A DNA stretch of 64,000 nucleotides from Isoperla grammatica (lineage: Eukaryota > Arthropoda > Insecta > Plecoptera > Perlodidae), in contig OX246741.1 of NCBI GenBank assembly GCA_945910005.1, positions 1,970,001 to 2,034,000 on the forward strand, written 5' to 3'. The notes beneath the pieces are model-generated. The model was not told where the DNA came from, made no database searches, and saw only the letters and a list, made by a program, of their open reading frames with translations. Positions 12,641-24,105 of this stretch are shown piece by piece. The position numbers were made by a program, and so were the translations under genes. Positions within the stretch are counted from its first letter, which is position 1; the number at the start of each line of letters is the position of its first letter.

Positions 12641-14112
12641 AATCTTCAGTTATTACCTCCTGCACCATGCAACCACGACTCATTGTGTCTCCTCCTCCTA
12701 CCCCACGTCGGCGTTCCCATGGCCGTCTCCTCCGACTGAGTTTATCTGCGTCCCATCTCCGTCCGTCCCTCTGCGAGTGGAATGTACGCGTGGACCGGTT
12801 TGCGGAGATGATGTGAGATGACGTGACGACCCGACCTAGCTTGGTTAGAAGCTAGACCGCCAGACATTCAAATTACTGATTTGCGATTTGCAAACCAGGT
12901 GTGCAACATTTTGTAATCATCGCACACACCCCGTATTGGCGTTCCTCTCGTCGCCGTGATTAACTAGATCGCCCTGTGTGTTTTACACGGATTTCGTCCG
13001 TTCGTGTTGGTGTTGGTAGCCGCGGCCCGTTTCGCGCTTGATTGGTCTCCGTTGTTGCAGCGCCGAATATTTAAAACACTGTAAACAACGTTTTTCCGAC
13101 TGTTTTCTCAGTCTTGGATTTAATTAAGCGTGCTGTGTGCGCTCGTGCACCGCGCTAAGTACTTCTAGTTCGGGGGCTCACTCGCGGTGTAGCGGGCTAC
13201 AAGGATGACGGGAAGAAAGAGCTACGGACACCCGAACGTAGCCCACTCCTGTCCTGTTTCGAAGTAGTAGAGGGCTTCTCAAACTATGGAAAGTTACGTG
13301 AAAAAAGTGGAAATTGATGTGTATATAGAATCGGACTTTTTTTTAAGAAAATGTATGAAAAGATGTTTATAGAAAAGCTGGAAAAAGAAGTTCAGCTGGA
13401 AACTTCCTTGCTCTTGCATCCGCTTGTAAAAATGTCAGCACACTCAGAGGGAAGCGAATCGCTTCAAGTTAGTATCGGCTAACAAGCGACCATCTATTTC
13501 AGTCACAATGTCAGTCACAACGAATAAGTGTTTGATTAGGAAAAGTGTTTCAAATAGGGCAAGTAATTAAGTGATAGTGCGCCGACTTTACGTCGAGGTG
13601 TGGTATATAGTATTTCTCTGCCCTTTAGCATCTGTCTCAGTGCGCAGCCCAACCGAAACTCAGCATTAGCAATGATTGCCGCTGTAAACGGACATACATA
13701 CGCTTGCACGTCAGCTTCATGCTGATATTTCGGCGGTAAGTCGTGTGGAAGTGCATAGGCTCAACTCGGCCCGGTAGCGGCCAAAGACACCGCCTTGTCC
13801 TCCACCTCTTAGCTCAGTCTTCAAGGTGAAAATATCTCTCTCTGGGAATCTTCATTACATGTTTTCCACTTTTATTTTATCTTTTCATTATTTCATGTTG
13901 TTTCTTTGAAGCAAAAAGCAGTGGTTGACCATCGAACTTTTAATGCCTCGGGAAAAGTATATGTTTATAATCTTGTCCTTGCACAAACACTGCGATATAT
14001 ACAAACAAACGTCCCGTCAAAATGTCAACTTTTATTATGTGATAAGTTAGATGGGGACTTGTGGACGATCTTGCAACTATTACTTCACGTTCTCATTGAA
14101 TAAATTGTCCCC

Positions 14113-14301
14113 GTTATATCCTTAGAGCAGTACATAACTGCTCTAACGTTATATCCTTAGAGCAGTACATAACTGCTCTAACGTTATATCCTTAGAGCAG
14201 TACATAACTGCTCTAACGTTATATCCTTAGAGCTGTACGGTACATAACTGTTCTAACGTTATATCCTTAGAGCTGTACATAACTGCTCTAACGTTATATC
14301 C
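14113..14301. repeat. tandem array of 35-bp hairpin units
   Basis: Five units plus a partial one, each starting GTTATATCC (14113, 14148, 14183, 14218, 14258, 14293). Inside each unit TTAGAGCAGT and ACTGCTCTAA are perfect inverted repeats around the 5-base loop ACATA, so every copy can fold into a 10-bp stem. The fourth unit carries a 5-bp insertion in the loop region plus stem changes; the fifth has one stem change. Confidence 0.95.
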
Positions 14302-14399
14302 ATTACTAAAGTTGGCTCAACGTAAGTATGCTCATACTTACGACATAGCCGAGTCCAATGGTACCGACTTACACATTTCTGCAATGTTATAGGAATAAT

Positions 14400-15330
14400 G
14401 TACGACCTTCCGTTGTTTACCTGGAGATGACAATTAAGGCTTGGTGCACTCTACTCAACGGAAGACTGTATTTATGAATGTGCGCAAGAACGCCAGGAAT
14501 CTGTTCATTTTCTTGGTATTAGCGCGCATGAAAGGGACAGTAGATACGAACGGAGAGGACAAGTACGAGGGTGAGGGCATTTATAATATAACCCGGGAAT
14601 CGAACTTACGTTTCGTAGCTCCGTACGTCAACTGACGGCTTTGCTTTTGATGTAACTTGACGTTGCACGTTGGAAAGCGAAACGTCAAACGCCACCTCAA
14701 CCAATACAAGTACAATAGTCCAGCTCTCACATGCTGTCATCTTCGTCTTCGCGATCTTTACCACTCGTATGATAGCGTCCTCGTGTGCGGCGCGAGGCGA
14801 GGCAAGCGGGGAGAGTGAGTTATCTTACAAGCAACAGCGTTTATATATCGTAGTAGCCGGCCCCACACAATAGTGCGCCAGATTTATAGTGTTTATAGGT
14901 GTATAGCGAGGGCACAATGCTTCTACGATGGATGTATGGTGACTTGTCAGCCGGGGCTTATTGACTGAGTTACGGTACGACCACTACGCATCACGTCATA
15001 ACCGTGTCGTGTCGTGTCATGACGTCTGCCTGTCTGCACTGACGGCCGCATAAATAACAATCGAACTATGCAAGAGTGTCGACATCGTATGTATATTATG
15101 TAGGCAAGGAAAGACAATCATTCATCAAGGAGTGGCCGATCAAAGCTCTCATCGTGTACGTTGCTGTTTCATTGTTTACCCGAACATATTTCGCACATTT
15201 TCGTTACGTGTTCGTGTTCGGCTGTCTTTGTGCCTTCAATGGATGTTGAGTCGTCGTACCGAACTTGCAATATTATACTTTTTGATAAGACAAAGGTGTT
15301 TTAAGTAATTAATTGAGTCTAATAGGGTGG
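14400..15330. other. unique DNA with weak exon-like stretch
   Basis: On the minus strand about 14424-14525 is open and ends at CTCCAG|GTAAAC, but it has no pyrimidine tract upstream and only about 33 codons, so it is not called. The rest shows no recognisable coding or repeat feature. Confidence 0.3.
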
Positions 15331-15337
15331 CTATGTT

Positions 15338-15364
15338 ATAGGCGGGTTCGAATCCCGCGTAATG
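15338..15364 (+). mobile_element. tRNA T-arm-like relic
   Basis: GCGGG-TTCGAAT-CCCGC is a perfect 5-bp T-stem with a canonical TTCGAAT loop. The upstream sequence does not form a D-arm or anticodon arm of normal length, so it is read as a SINE relic rather than a tRNA. Confidence 0.4.
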
Positions 15365-16011
15365 CATTCCTCAATCATGATTCTTAAATAGTAGATTAGT
15401 ATTGTATTAATAGAGGAAGGAAATTCCAAGTCAGTACCCTACAAAGTAAATCTTAGTAAGTAAATGTTACTTGCTGTACGTTTATTCTCAATAATAGTAA
15501 GAGTAAAGCCTTGTAGTGGTGTGATGTATGTCGGTTTGCAGTCTGCACAACCTAAATAATCACCACGCGTCACTATGCAAATGATATCGTCTAGCTAGTC
15601 TACATTCGCGTTTTGTGAAATGCAGATTGTAAATGTCATTTGAAGTGAAGCACGACAACTTGGGCAACGTCTTTATCTCCAATCTTCCTCCGAGTGTTGC
15701 AACGTGTGGGCTGGTATTGCTCCGTCACATCGCATGATGTACGACCAAGAGTACTTCTTGCGGTCATACGATTATAGTACAGGTAGCATTGAGCGTTTAT
15801 TATTAGAAGAATGAAAAATACATAAAGTAATAGATGCCTTCTGGTTAGTTGGTACATTGATTGTGGTCATAAATTAATAATGTGCCTCGTTCTAGGTGTT
15901 ATACATCTTACACTGCAATTTTTGCTGTGTAGAGTAATAATAATAATTTTCCTTAGGAATACCCGTTATACATTATAAGTAAATTTGTAACTGTATAAAT
16001 ATTATGTGTCC

Positions 16012-16062
16012 TAATAAATAAATAAATAAATACATAAATAAATAAATAAATAAATAAACAAA

Positions 16063-16113
<51 letters not shown>

Positions 16114-16346
16114 ATCGGGTGCACACCAGCTTTACCTGATGTGCCCCTCTTCAAGTGACTTACTAGGTTATTAGGGTGTTTGGATAGTTGGGAAGGAATG
16201 TCCGAGGGCTATAAGTAGGATTCAATCCCACTATTCGCCTTTACGACTGAGGAAAACCTCGGAAAAACCTTCAGTCAGGACTGCCGGTGGCCGGAATCGA
16301 ACTGGCGACCTTTCGAATTAGAGTCTCGCGTAGCGGCTTTGATTCT
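16012..16346 (-). mobile_element. tRNA-derived SINE, family A, full-length copy with (TTTA)n tail
   Basis: Read on the minus strand it has three parts. A tRNA-like head contains CGCCAGTTCGATTCCGGCC (B-box) near 16290-16310. A body follows (ACTGAAGGTTTTTCCGAGG, then CCCAACTATCCAAACACCC, then GAAGAGGGGCACATCAGG). The 3' tail is a long (TTTA)n run, seen as (AAAT)n on the plus strand at 16012-16115. The same body recurs at 38110-38312 and 60412-60572, so it is a family. The tail is the longest of the three copies, which fits the most recent insertion or a tail-expanded copy. No clear target-site duplication was identified. Confidence 0.75.
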
Positions 16347-16425
16347 GTGTTGAGAGTTGTCGCAGCTTAATGATATTGAGGTTGTTCTCTCTTTCTAACG
16401 TGTTCTTTGTTTCTTCTTGTTACAG

Positions 16426-16482
16426 GTAATTACATTACATCATCTATATAGAGAATACGCCATATCCGCACCCTTGATGTCG
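16426..16482 (+). CDS. candidate 57-bp micro-exon
   Basis: A long pyrimidine tract (TTCTTTGTTTCTTCTTGTTACAG) ends at 16425 and a consensus donor GTGAGT begins at 16483. The 57 bases between are open as 19 codons reading VITLHHLYREYAISAPLMS. The size is a multiple of three, so inclusion would preserve frame. The product is not recognised. The splice signals are good on both sides, but with such a short interval chance cannot be excluded. Confidence 0.25.
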
Positions 16483-16489
16483 GTGAGTG

Positions 16490-17970
16490 TATATATATTG
16501 TTTTTCACTTATACTCTTAATTTATACAAATTTGAAGATGTCATCTTGACGATTTACTGCAACCAGAACTCATATCGTCCTGCCATTATTGTAATATTTG
16601 AACCCAATTGCGGAAATATACGCGTCGTCAATTTCGTCTCTCTTTGAAGGTGTTCGAGCATTTTGTCTTTACCAATCAACACCTCGCAGTGCTCGAGTAT
16701 TTTATTACAATCATATCTAATTGATTTAACAACGCGATGCTATCTGTTAATGTTCGCAAGTGATAATAACGCCGAAACTCTTCAGATTAAATATATTTTG
16801 CAACTGGAACGTGAATTGATCAATTTCTGACCTGCAAAAATATTCACGAGTATAATTATTCACACATAAGCTGTGAAATTTAAAGAAACAACTGTTTGTA
16901 CAAAACACTTGACAAAATAAGTTTATGACTTAATTTAATGAATATTGATTTTGAAAATGAAACTGAACATATTTTCTTAGTTCACTCTGGTTCTAACAGT
17001 GAATTACTTTGTAATCAAATGTCGCTTTCATTGCAACGGTTACATGGTTTAAGAAATATGTAATTTGCATGTATTTTTTAAATTTGTATCGCTAAAAAGA
17101 AAAGTCGAGAGTTTTATTCAAGACGTACATTTGTTGATATACTGTGACAATGCAAGGCGAGCCGTCTGGCCGCCCTAGGCTACGGCCCATCGCGCCAAGC
17201 TCCGTGCAATACTGGATACACTTGGCGTTATGTGTGCAACAAGTAATTCCTGTTAGCCATTTAGGGAGTATTCTAATAGGACAGCTGCGAGATTTGTTGC
17301 TCGGTGTGCGGGTTAGCACATTGGGCGATAGGACAAAACACATCACATCTCATTATTGTGTGTGTGTGTATCGTCGTGCGAGCTGCGCCCGGTTTTTGTC
17401 TTCAGGATTGCATATTTCAGCGTATACAAAGAAGAATGTGAGAAAGATAAGCAACAACTATATCGATTGGTCGAACGAAATCGTGTCTACTGTGCGTGTT
17501 TTTTTTTTTTTTTTTTACTTTGATCAGTTCATTGCCAATTAATAGATGTTTAATTTGTAACTTTGTTTCGTCATAAATTCTGTTTTATTTTTCGAACTGC
17601 GCTAAATTGGGGTTTGTTTGCAAATACGAAGTAAGACAAAAGTGGTAAAAGTAATACAGTAATTTGTGAACGAAAATTGGCGCTTTGTAATTCTATAGTA
17701 TTCTTCATTGTTACAGTTTTTTTTTTTTAGTAATGTGTTCGGGATTTTCCAAAATTTGGACATGTTAATAAAGTAAAAATGTATCTGTATTGACACCACA
17801 CACGTGACTGAAACGTGCCCGAAGTCTTTTGCTTCTGCCTTCTATGAAGCTTCTTCTCGGCGATTTGCAATTGTGAATTCATTGTATAAAAGTTTTGTAT
17901 TTCTTTTTTTTTCCAAACACGATCTGTTTTAGCCATCCCGGATTGCGGTTATAATTGTTATAGTCCATAC
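16490..17970. other. unique AT-rich DNA
   Basis: No exon with both splice signals, no transposon ends and no RNA gene seen. Holds an 18-base poly-T run at 17499-17516. The 132-codon frame at 17144-17542 (plus) runs into that poly-T and shows no domain. Confidence 0.4.
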
Positions 17971-17979
17971 ATAACTCTG

Positions 17980-18026
17980 CATAGCTCGGAGGTCCGTCGG
18001 GCAGGTTATCCGGGCTCGAATCCAAT
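17980..18026 (+). mobile_element. tRNA-like SINE head relic
   Basis: ATAGCTCGGAGGTCC resembles a pol III A-box (TAGCTCGGAGG) and CCGGGCTCGAATCC resembles a B-box, about 25 bases apart. No acceptor stem closes. It is a good candidate for a truncated tRNA-derived element. Confidence 0.4.
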
Positions 18027-18738
18027 TGTGTGGGAGTGCTCTAACAAGAATGATTTGCTTTACGAGTGGCTGCTTTACAAGATTTTCATTTTCTCGATCA
18101 ACAACAATCAGTTATGGCCGCGCTCGCTACCGAACTCGGCAATAACTAATAAGGAAGTGGTCGAAACGTTCACATTTATTACGAGTTTATCTTGACTCGT
18201 AGTCATGTACAACGGTTATCTTAAAATTAAAATTAAATTGACTATATCGTCCATCAAGTTTACCTCTGCGCCGAGCGCAGTGGCAACACTAGCCATAAAA
18301 TAGATATTTAATTATGTTCTCGCTCGGCCATCGCTGCCACGTCCGTTGTACATAAGAGAACCACTTGTTGTGTCTAAGAGACATTAGTCTTATCTTGCTT
18401 TATTCATCCCTCCTAATTCGAGTGTGATTGTCTGCAAGGCTCGTTATCACGAGAGCACGCGCATAACTCAGTGCGCAGCTAAACGTGTCGGACGTAAGGC
18501 AGATAGTCCCGCGCATGCGTGGTCGTTGTATCACAGTGTAAATAGCGCGACGCTGATAGTTTATGTTTATTTGTGTTTGCGCATGCGTCGACTTATGAAA
18601 GCCATTTGTAGGTAGTTGTTCCAAGGTTTAACATGCACTGGTTTTAGCTTTTTATCGGCATAGGTGAAGCTGGAACCCGCCCTAGTGTTGGCTCAGACCT
18701 CGTGGATCAGGCCTGATCCGATCGTGATCGTCAGAGAG

Positions 18739-18846
<108 letters not shown>

Positions 18847-20215
18847 CTCATCCGTCATCTTTTAAAAACAAATAAGAGCCGAATTGGTGGATTGACAACT
18901 TTCCTCCGTATTGCGAGTGGTGGTGGTCAACTTACTAAGGCCTGTCTGTATACTTCGACAGCATGCCAATAATATTATATCTTATGTGACTTTTATTAGG
19001 TGAGCGTATCTTAAAGTTGACGTTTTATACGATAGCATCCAAGAACATGTTTCTGTGTTCTTATGCGTCAAGAAAAATACTTCGAGATCATTTTTTACTT
19101 TGTATTAATAGCCTTTGCTATTTTTTGTATAAATCCAAGCCGTAAAACCGCCACTGTTTTCTCTAATGATAGGACGTATTCCACGACCCAAATATATGTT
19201 TGTTTTTTTCATTTAGACATTTAAATTCCTGTCGATGTCATTAAATTGAATTTTGGATTGCTACCGGTTGTGAGAATCAACATAGTCAAGTTGCTTCGAT
19301 TTAATTCAGTTCCTAACTCATTTCAAACCAATTAAAACCTCTCCGAATAGAATCTTATTGAAATGAACAGCGTATTTTATTGGCCGGCGCATCGAAGACC
19401 GACAACTGAACGACACCTCTGCAGACATCCGAAATTGATTTCTATATCCATGCAACTTGCGATGGCTCATAAAGATGCATAATATACTAAGTTTCGCGCC
19501 GATGGCGGATTTTTCTTGTACTCGTCATACATTTTAAGAGTCTCGCCGTCAAGATGCATTCGTTTTATGCCATTCAATATCAACACCTTGAGAAGCTTGG
19601 GCCTATACCCACGTGTACGATGTTGTTTCGTGCAAGAAGGGCCAAAGGTGCAGTCGACTATAACTTATATGTTTGTTGTGATGGCTTCAGTTTATTTCAG
19701 GTGCATTTTTGTTGACAATTGTTGTTGGCAAGTATGTATAATGCGCGCATTGTGCGGGAACCTATAACCTATAACACGTGGTGATAACGATGACTGTTTA
19801 TCGACGCATCGTGATAACAATGTTATAATATAGTGTATTGTCGTTTGGTCCCCTCTTATCAGAAGCAGAACTAGGCTGGTCCTATTCTACCCTGGGATAA
19901 TATTCATAATACATTATCAGTCATTATCTCTGAACGCCCAAGAATACTGGTGCCTAACCACCCCTTGATCAGACACGTTGATAGGGCACCCCAAAGATTA
20001 TCAATATAAAATATCATTGATAATGCATGAGATGGATAATCGGGACCTGTATGTTTGTGTGTACCGATTAGTAAAATTAGTAGAAGTGTATATAATTATG
20101 TGTTGATAACATGTTTTCGTGTAGATATGTGTGCTGTTTTCTTTAGTAGTCCGTGTAGGCAGTGTCATGCCTTGGCTTGGACGATATGGCATGTCCCCTG
20201 TACTCATTAGAGTCT

Positions 20216-21160
20216 AGATTGTGTCCAAATGAAGTCAGATGTACATACATGTAACCGATCACCTTGTGTTGAAATGTTACTGTCGCTGGGTATATGTTGG
20301 CCCCCAGCCGAACTGCATGGTTGCCGAGTGAATGTTGCGATGTCACTATAGATTGTGTCCAACTGAAGTCAGATGTACATACATGAAACCGATCACCTTG
20401 TGTTGAAATGTTACTGTCGCCGGGTATATGTTGGCCCCCAGCCGAACTGCATGGTTGCCGAGTGAATGTTGCGATGTCACTATAGATTGTGTCCAACTCA
20501 AGTCAGATGTACATACATGAAACCGATCACCTTGTGTTGAAATGTTACTGTCGCTGGGTATATGTTGGCCCCCAGCCGAACTGCATGGTTGCCGAGTGAA
20601 TGTTGCGATGTCACTATAAATAGATTGTGTCCAACTCAAGTCAGATGTACATACATGAAACCGATCACCTTGTGTTGAAATGTTACTGTCGCTGGGTATA
20701 TGTTGACCCCCAGCCGAACTGCATGGTTGCCGAGTGAATGTTGCGATGTCACTATAAATAGATTGTGTCCAACTCAAGTCAGATGTACATACATGAAACC
20801 GATCACCTTGTGTTGAAATGTTACTGTCGCTGGGTATATGTTGACCCCCAGCCGAACTGCATGGTTGCCGAGTGAATGTTGCGATGTCACTATAGATTGT
20901 GTCCAAGCTGAAGTCAGATGTACATACATGAAACCGATCACCTTGTGTTGAAATGTTACTGTCGCTGGGTATATGTTGGCCCCCAGCCGAACTGCATGGT
21001 TGCCGAGTGAATGTTGCGATGTCACTATAGATTGTGTCCAACTCAAGTCAGATGTACATACATGAAACCGATCACCTTGTGTTGAAATGTTACTGTCGCT
21101 GGGTATATGTTGGCCCCCAGCCGAACTGCATGGTTGCCGAGTGAATGTTGCGATGTCACT
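20216..21160. repeat. ~134-bp satellite, seven copies
   Basis: The landmark ATTGTGTCCA occurs at 20218, 20352, 20486, 20624, 20762, 20896 and 21031, giving periods of 134, 134, 138, 138, 134 and 135. The 138-bp copies carry a 4-bp AATA insertion at the junction. Copies are highly similar. Each includes CCGATCACCTTGTGTTG and GCCCCCAGCCGAACTGC. The 231- and 117-codon frames on the minus strand are products of the periodicity. The array ends about 550 bp before the large composite transposon. Confidence 0.97.
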
Positions 21161-21285
21161 GTGTTACAATACAAGTACCGTCAGTGTTATTGGCAGAGTT
21201 CAAGTTTGCGTGTTGTGCGTGGGGGGTGACCTCTCCATGGACGCAACATCTGGCCGTGACCGAGCGTCCATGGGCCTTGATCCTT

Positions 21286-21376
21286 TCCTTCATGCATCTA
21301 TCTGCATTCTGCAGGCGATGCATTGTACACACAAGATCCTTCATGCATCTTGTGCAGGCGATGCATTGTACACACA
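21286..21376. repeat. two-copy short tandem duplication (~45-50 bp)
   Basis: TCCTTCATGCATCT and GCAGGCGATGCATTGTACAC occur twice (first copy 21286-21335, second 21337-21376). The first copy is slightly longer, with TCTGCATTC inserted. Confidence 0.85.
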
Positions 21377-21704
21377 TGCGTTCTTCGTTACAGATTACAA
21401 AGTGTTGATTGTCCACTCAGTTATACATAACATAGCATTACATCATTTATATTGTGTATCGTTGCTATGGCGGCACCAAAGTCACTGTTTGTAGAGTCAA
21501 TCCGGGAAGTTCTGAACTGGGCATCGAACCATGTACGTTCTGCATTGGAATAAGGGAAAAACGTAATTCTCTATGTCCGAGTGATAAGCTGAAACACTTA
21601 AATACATCATTCATAGCTGTAGATGTTTATAGTTCTGCCGTCTGCACTAGTCTCTGTTGGCACTCCTGTTTAAAAGCCATAACTTATAGATAGAGAATTC
21701 TTCT

Positions 21705-21712
21705 CCCTTGTC
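21705..21712. repeat. left 8-bp target-site duplication
   Basis: CCCTTGTC, identical to 28329-28336, immediately outside the terminal inverted repeats of the large element. Confidence 0.85.
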
Positions 21713-21802
21713 TAGGGTTGCCATAAGTTGTGGTGGTAAAAAGAGGACATTAAAGAGTGGTATACTCAGGGATTGATGCATAAAGTTGGTCAGGGAGGGG
21801 TG

Positions 21803-23185
21803 AAACCCATAATATAATAGGTGTAAAGGCTAAAGGCTCATTCACGATAAAAAAATTAGTAGTAAACTTTAACTTAAACGTAGACTCTAGGTCTTCATAA
21901 ACTCATTTAATAACGTTTCTTCAAATAAGTTCTGAGCATGTTTAGGCTCCATTTCCGATTTAGCTAGCCTAGGCCTTGCGGCTGGCGCTGATTGGTTCTT
22001 TCTTACTGTTAAGTTTATTTTTATTTTAAAGTTTGATCGTTCCAAACTTAACCGTAGCCCAAAACTAAGTTAAAGTTTTGGTCGTGAACAATCATGTGAT
22101 CTTCCATAAGCCAAACCTTACTTTAAGTTGTAAGTTTACGGTTAAGTTTAATCGTGAATGGGCCTTAATGTAGATAAGCTTGTAGTGAGCTAGTGAGATA
22201 AATGTGTTTTCGTAGCCTAAAGTGATCCCAGCTCGCAGTGAAACCCATAACAAGTGTAAAGGCTGATGTAGATAAGCTTGTAGTGGGCTAGTAAGAGAAA
22301 TGTGTTTTCGTAGCCTGAGGTGATCCCAGCTCGCAGTGAAACCCATAATAAGTGTAAAGGCTGGTGTAGATAAGCTTGTAGTGGGCTAGTAAGAGAAATG
22401 TGTTTTCGTAGCCTGAGGTGATCCCAGCTCGCAGTGAAACCCATAATAGGTGTAAAGCCTAATGTAGATAAGCTCCTAGTGGGCAAGTGAGAGAAATGTG
22501 TTTTCGTAGCCTGAAGTGATCCCAGCTCGCAGTGAAACCCATCATAAGTGTAAAGGCTGATGTAGATAAGCTTGTAGTGGGCTAGTAAGAGAAATGTGTT
22601 TTCGTAGCCTGAGGTGATCCCAGGCCCAGCTCGCAGTGAAACCCATAATAGATGTCAATGCTGAAGTAGATACGCTTGTAGTGGGCTAGTGAAAGCAATG
22701 TGTTTTCGTAGCCTGAGGTGATCCCAGCACGCAGTAAAACCAGTCTAATCTTTGGTAAAACCCATAATAGGTGTAAAGGCTGCTGTAGATAAGCTTGTAG
22801 TGGGCAAGTGAGAGAAATGTGTTTTCGTAGCCTGAGGTGATCCCAGCTCGCAGTGAAACCCATAATAGATGTAAAGGCTGAAGTCGATTAGCTTGTAGTG
22901 GGCTAGTTAGAGAAATATGTTTTCGTAGCCTGAGGTGATCCCAGCACGCAGTAAAACCCATAATAAGTGTAAAGGCTGCTGTAGATAAGCTTGTAGTAGT
23001 GAGAGAAATGAGTTTTCGTATCCGTAGGTGATCCCAGCTCGCAGTGAAACCCATAGTTGGTGTAAAGGCTAATGTAGATAAGCTTGTCGTGGGCTAGTGC
23101 GAGAAATGAGTTTTCGTAGCCTGAGGTGATCCCAGCTCGCAGTGAAACCAATAATAGGTGTAAAGGCTAATGTAGATAGCTAACA
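21803..23185. repeat. 98-bp satellite, left array (about 10 monomers, one interrupted by a MITE)
   Basis: Monomers share GATAAGCTTGTAGTGGGCTAG, ATGTGTTTTCGTAGCCTGAGG and GCTCGCAGTGAAACCCATAA. Copies here are more diverged than in the right array, with indels near 22620, 22740 and 22985. The first partial monomer at 21803-21833 is separated from the rest by the MITE at 21834-22165. The array ends in CTAACATCCATTCCATCC, which has a near copy after the last telomere array (25950-25968). Confidence 0.93.
21834..22165. mobile_element. Harbinger-like MITE nested in the 98-bp satellite
   Basis: Ends are AGGCTCATTCACGAT and the inverted ATCGTGAATGGGCCT, flanked by TAA on both sides (21831-21833 and 22166-22168). 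The uninterrupted monomer reads GGCTAATGTAGAT, so removal of the element plus one TAA recreates it. A TWA duplication with G/A-rich GGCCCATTCAC-type ends is characteristic of PIF/Harbinger MITEs. The inverted repeats extend imperfectly inward for about 40 bp. No coding capacity. It is younger than the satellite array it interrupts. Confidence 0.75.
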
Positions 23186-23247
23186 TCCATTCCATCCATG
23201 AAGTGTAAGTCTATGTCTTGTAGTAGTATCGTCTTGTTGTGTTGTGT

Positions 23248-23275
23248 GTTGGGTTAGGTTATAACCTAACCCAAC
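23248..23275. repeat. 28-bp perfect palindrome of head-to-head telomere-type repeats
   Basis: The sequence switches from GGGTTAGGTTA to TAACCTAACCC around a centre at 23261/23262, with 14 bp pairing perfectly on each side. The TTAGG-then-CCTAA order is the orientation expected of a telomere end-to-end junction, although only about three units are present on the left. Confidence 0.95.
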
Positions 23276-23400
23276 CTAACCTAACCCAACCTAACCCAAC
23301 CCAACCTAACCTAACCTAACCTAACCCAAACCAACCCAACATAACCTAACCTTACCTAACCTAACCTAACCTAACCTAACTTAACCTAACCTAAACTAAC
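23262..23400. repeat. (CCTAA)n telomere-type array 1, degenerate
   Basis: Mostly CCTAA units with CCCAA, CCATAA-like and TTACC variants. The arthropod telomere motif is TTAGG on the opposite strand. Its degeneracy suggests an older array than array 3. Confidence 0.93.
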
Positions 23401-23885
23401 CCGTGTATTACGCGGAAAATGATTCAGCGTTGGTCCAGTAGAATGACGTCAAAAATATTCGGAGTTTGTCAGTCGGATACGCTGAAAAGATATGGCGTTG
23501 TTCGGTTGGATGTACGTCAAAAAAGATTCGGCGTTATTCCGGTGGGTTTACTTTGAAAAAGATTCGGCGTTATTCAAGTAGGTTTAATGTGAAATAAGTT
23601 TCGGCGTTATAACGGTGGGTAAACGGCGAAAAAGATTCGACGTTAAACCACCGGAATAACGCAGAATGTTGGTCGACGTTAAACCGACGGAATAACGCTG
23701 AATGTTGTTCGACGTTTAACCGCCGGAATAACGCCGAATCTTTTTTCAATGAAAATCCACCGGAATAACGCCGAATTTTTTTTTCAATTGAACCCACCGG
23801 AATAACGCCGGAACTTTTTCGATTTAAACCCACCGGATTACCGCCGAATCTATTTTGACGTAAATTCACCTGAACGGCGCCGAAT
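23401..23885. repeat. GAATAACGCC repeat, block 1
   Basis: Begins CCGTGTATTACGCGG and ends CACCTGAACGGCGCCGAATC, exactly as block 2 does. The first part carries the unit as GATTCGGCGTTATTCCGGTGGG and the second part as its inverse (CCCACCGGAATAACGCCGAA), so the block as a whole is an inverted repeat able to form a long imperfect hairpin. It has fewer copies than block 2 and is flanked on both sides by CCTAA arrays. Confidence 0.9.
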
Positions 23886-24105
23886 CTAACCTAACCTAAC
23901 CGAACCTAACCTAACCTAACCTAACCTAACCTAACCTAATCTAATCTAACCTAACCTAACCTAACCTAACCTAACCTAACCTAACCTAACCTAACCTTAC
24001 CTAACATAACCTAACCTAACCTAACCTAACCTAACCTAACCTAACCTGGCCTGGCCTAGCCTAGCCTAGCCTAGCCTAACCTACCCTAACCTAACCTACA
24101 TTAAC
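23886..24105. repeat. (CCTAA)n telomere-type array 2 with CCTGG/CCTAG variants
   Basis: CCTAA units with a run of variant units CCTGG and CCTAG at 24046-24080. The clustered variants indicate local spread of mutated units inside the array. Confidence 0.95.

Noticed and set aside
13660..13745. Plus-strand exon before GCGGTAAGTCG
   Set aside because: Only about 15 codons open in the frame ending at the donor.
15330..15364. Functional tRNA gene
   Set aside because: Perfect T-arm but no D-arm, anticodon arm or closing acceptor stem at normal distances.
20143..21046. 117- and 231-codon minus-strand frames
   Set aside because: Products of the 134-138-bp satellite; residues simply repeat with the DNA unit and shift frame between units.
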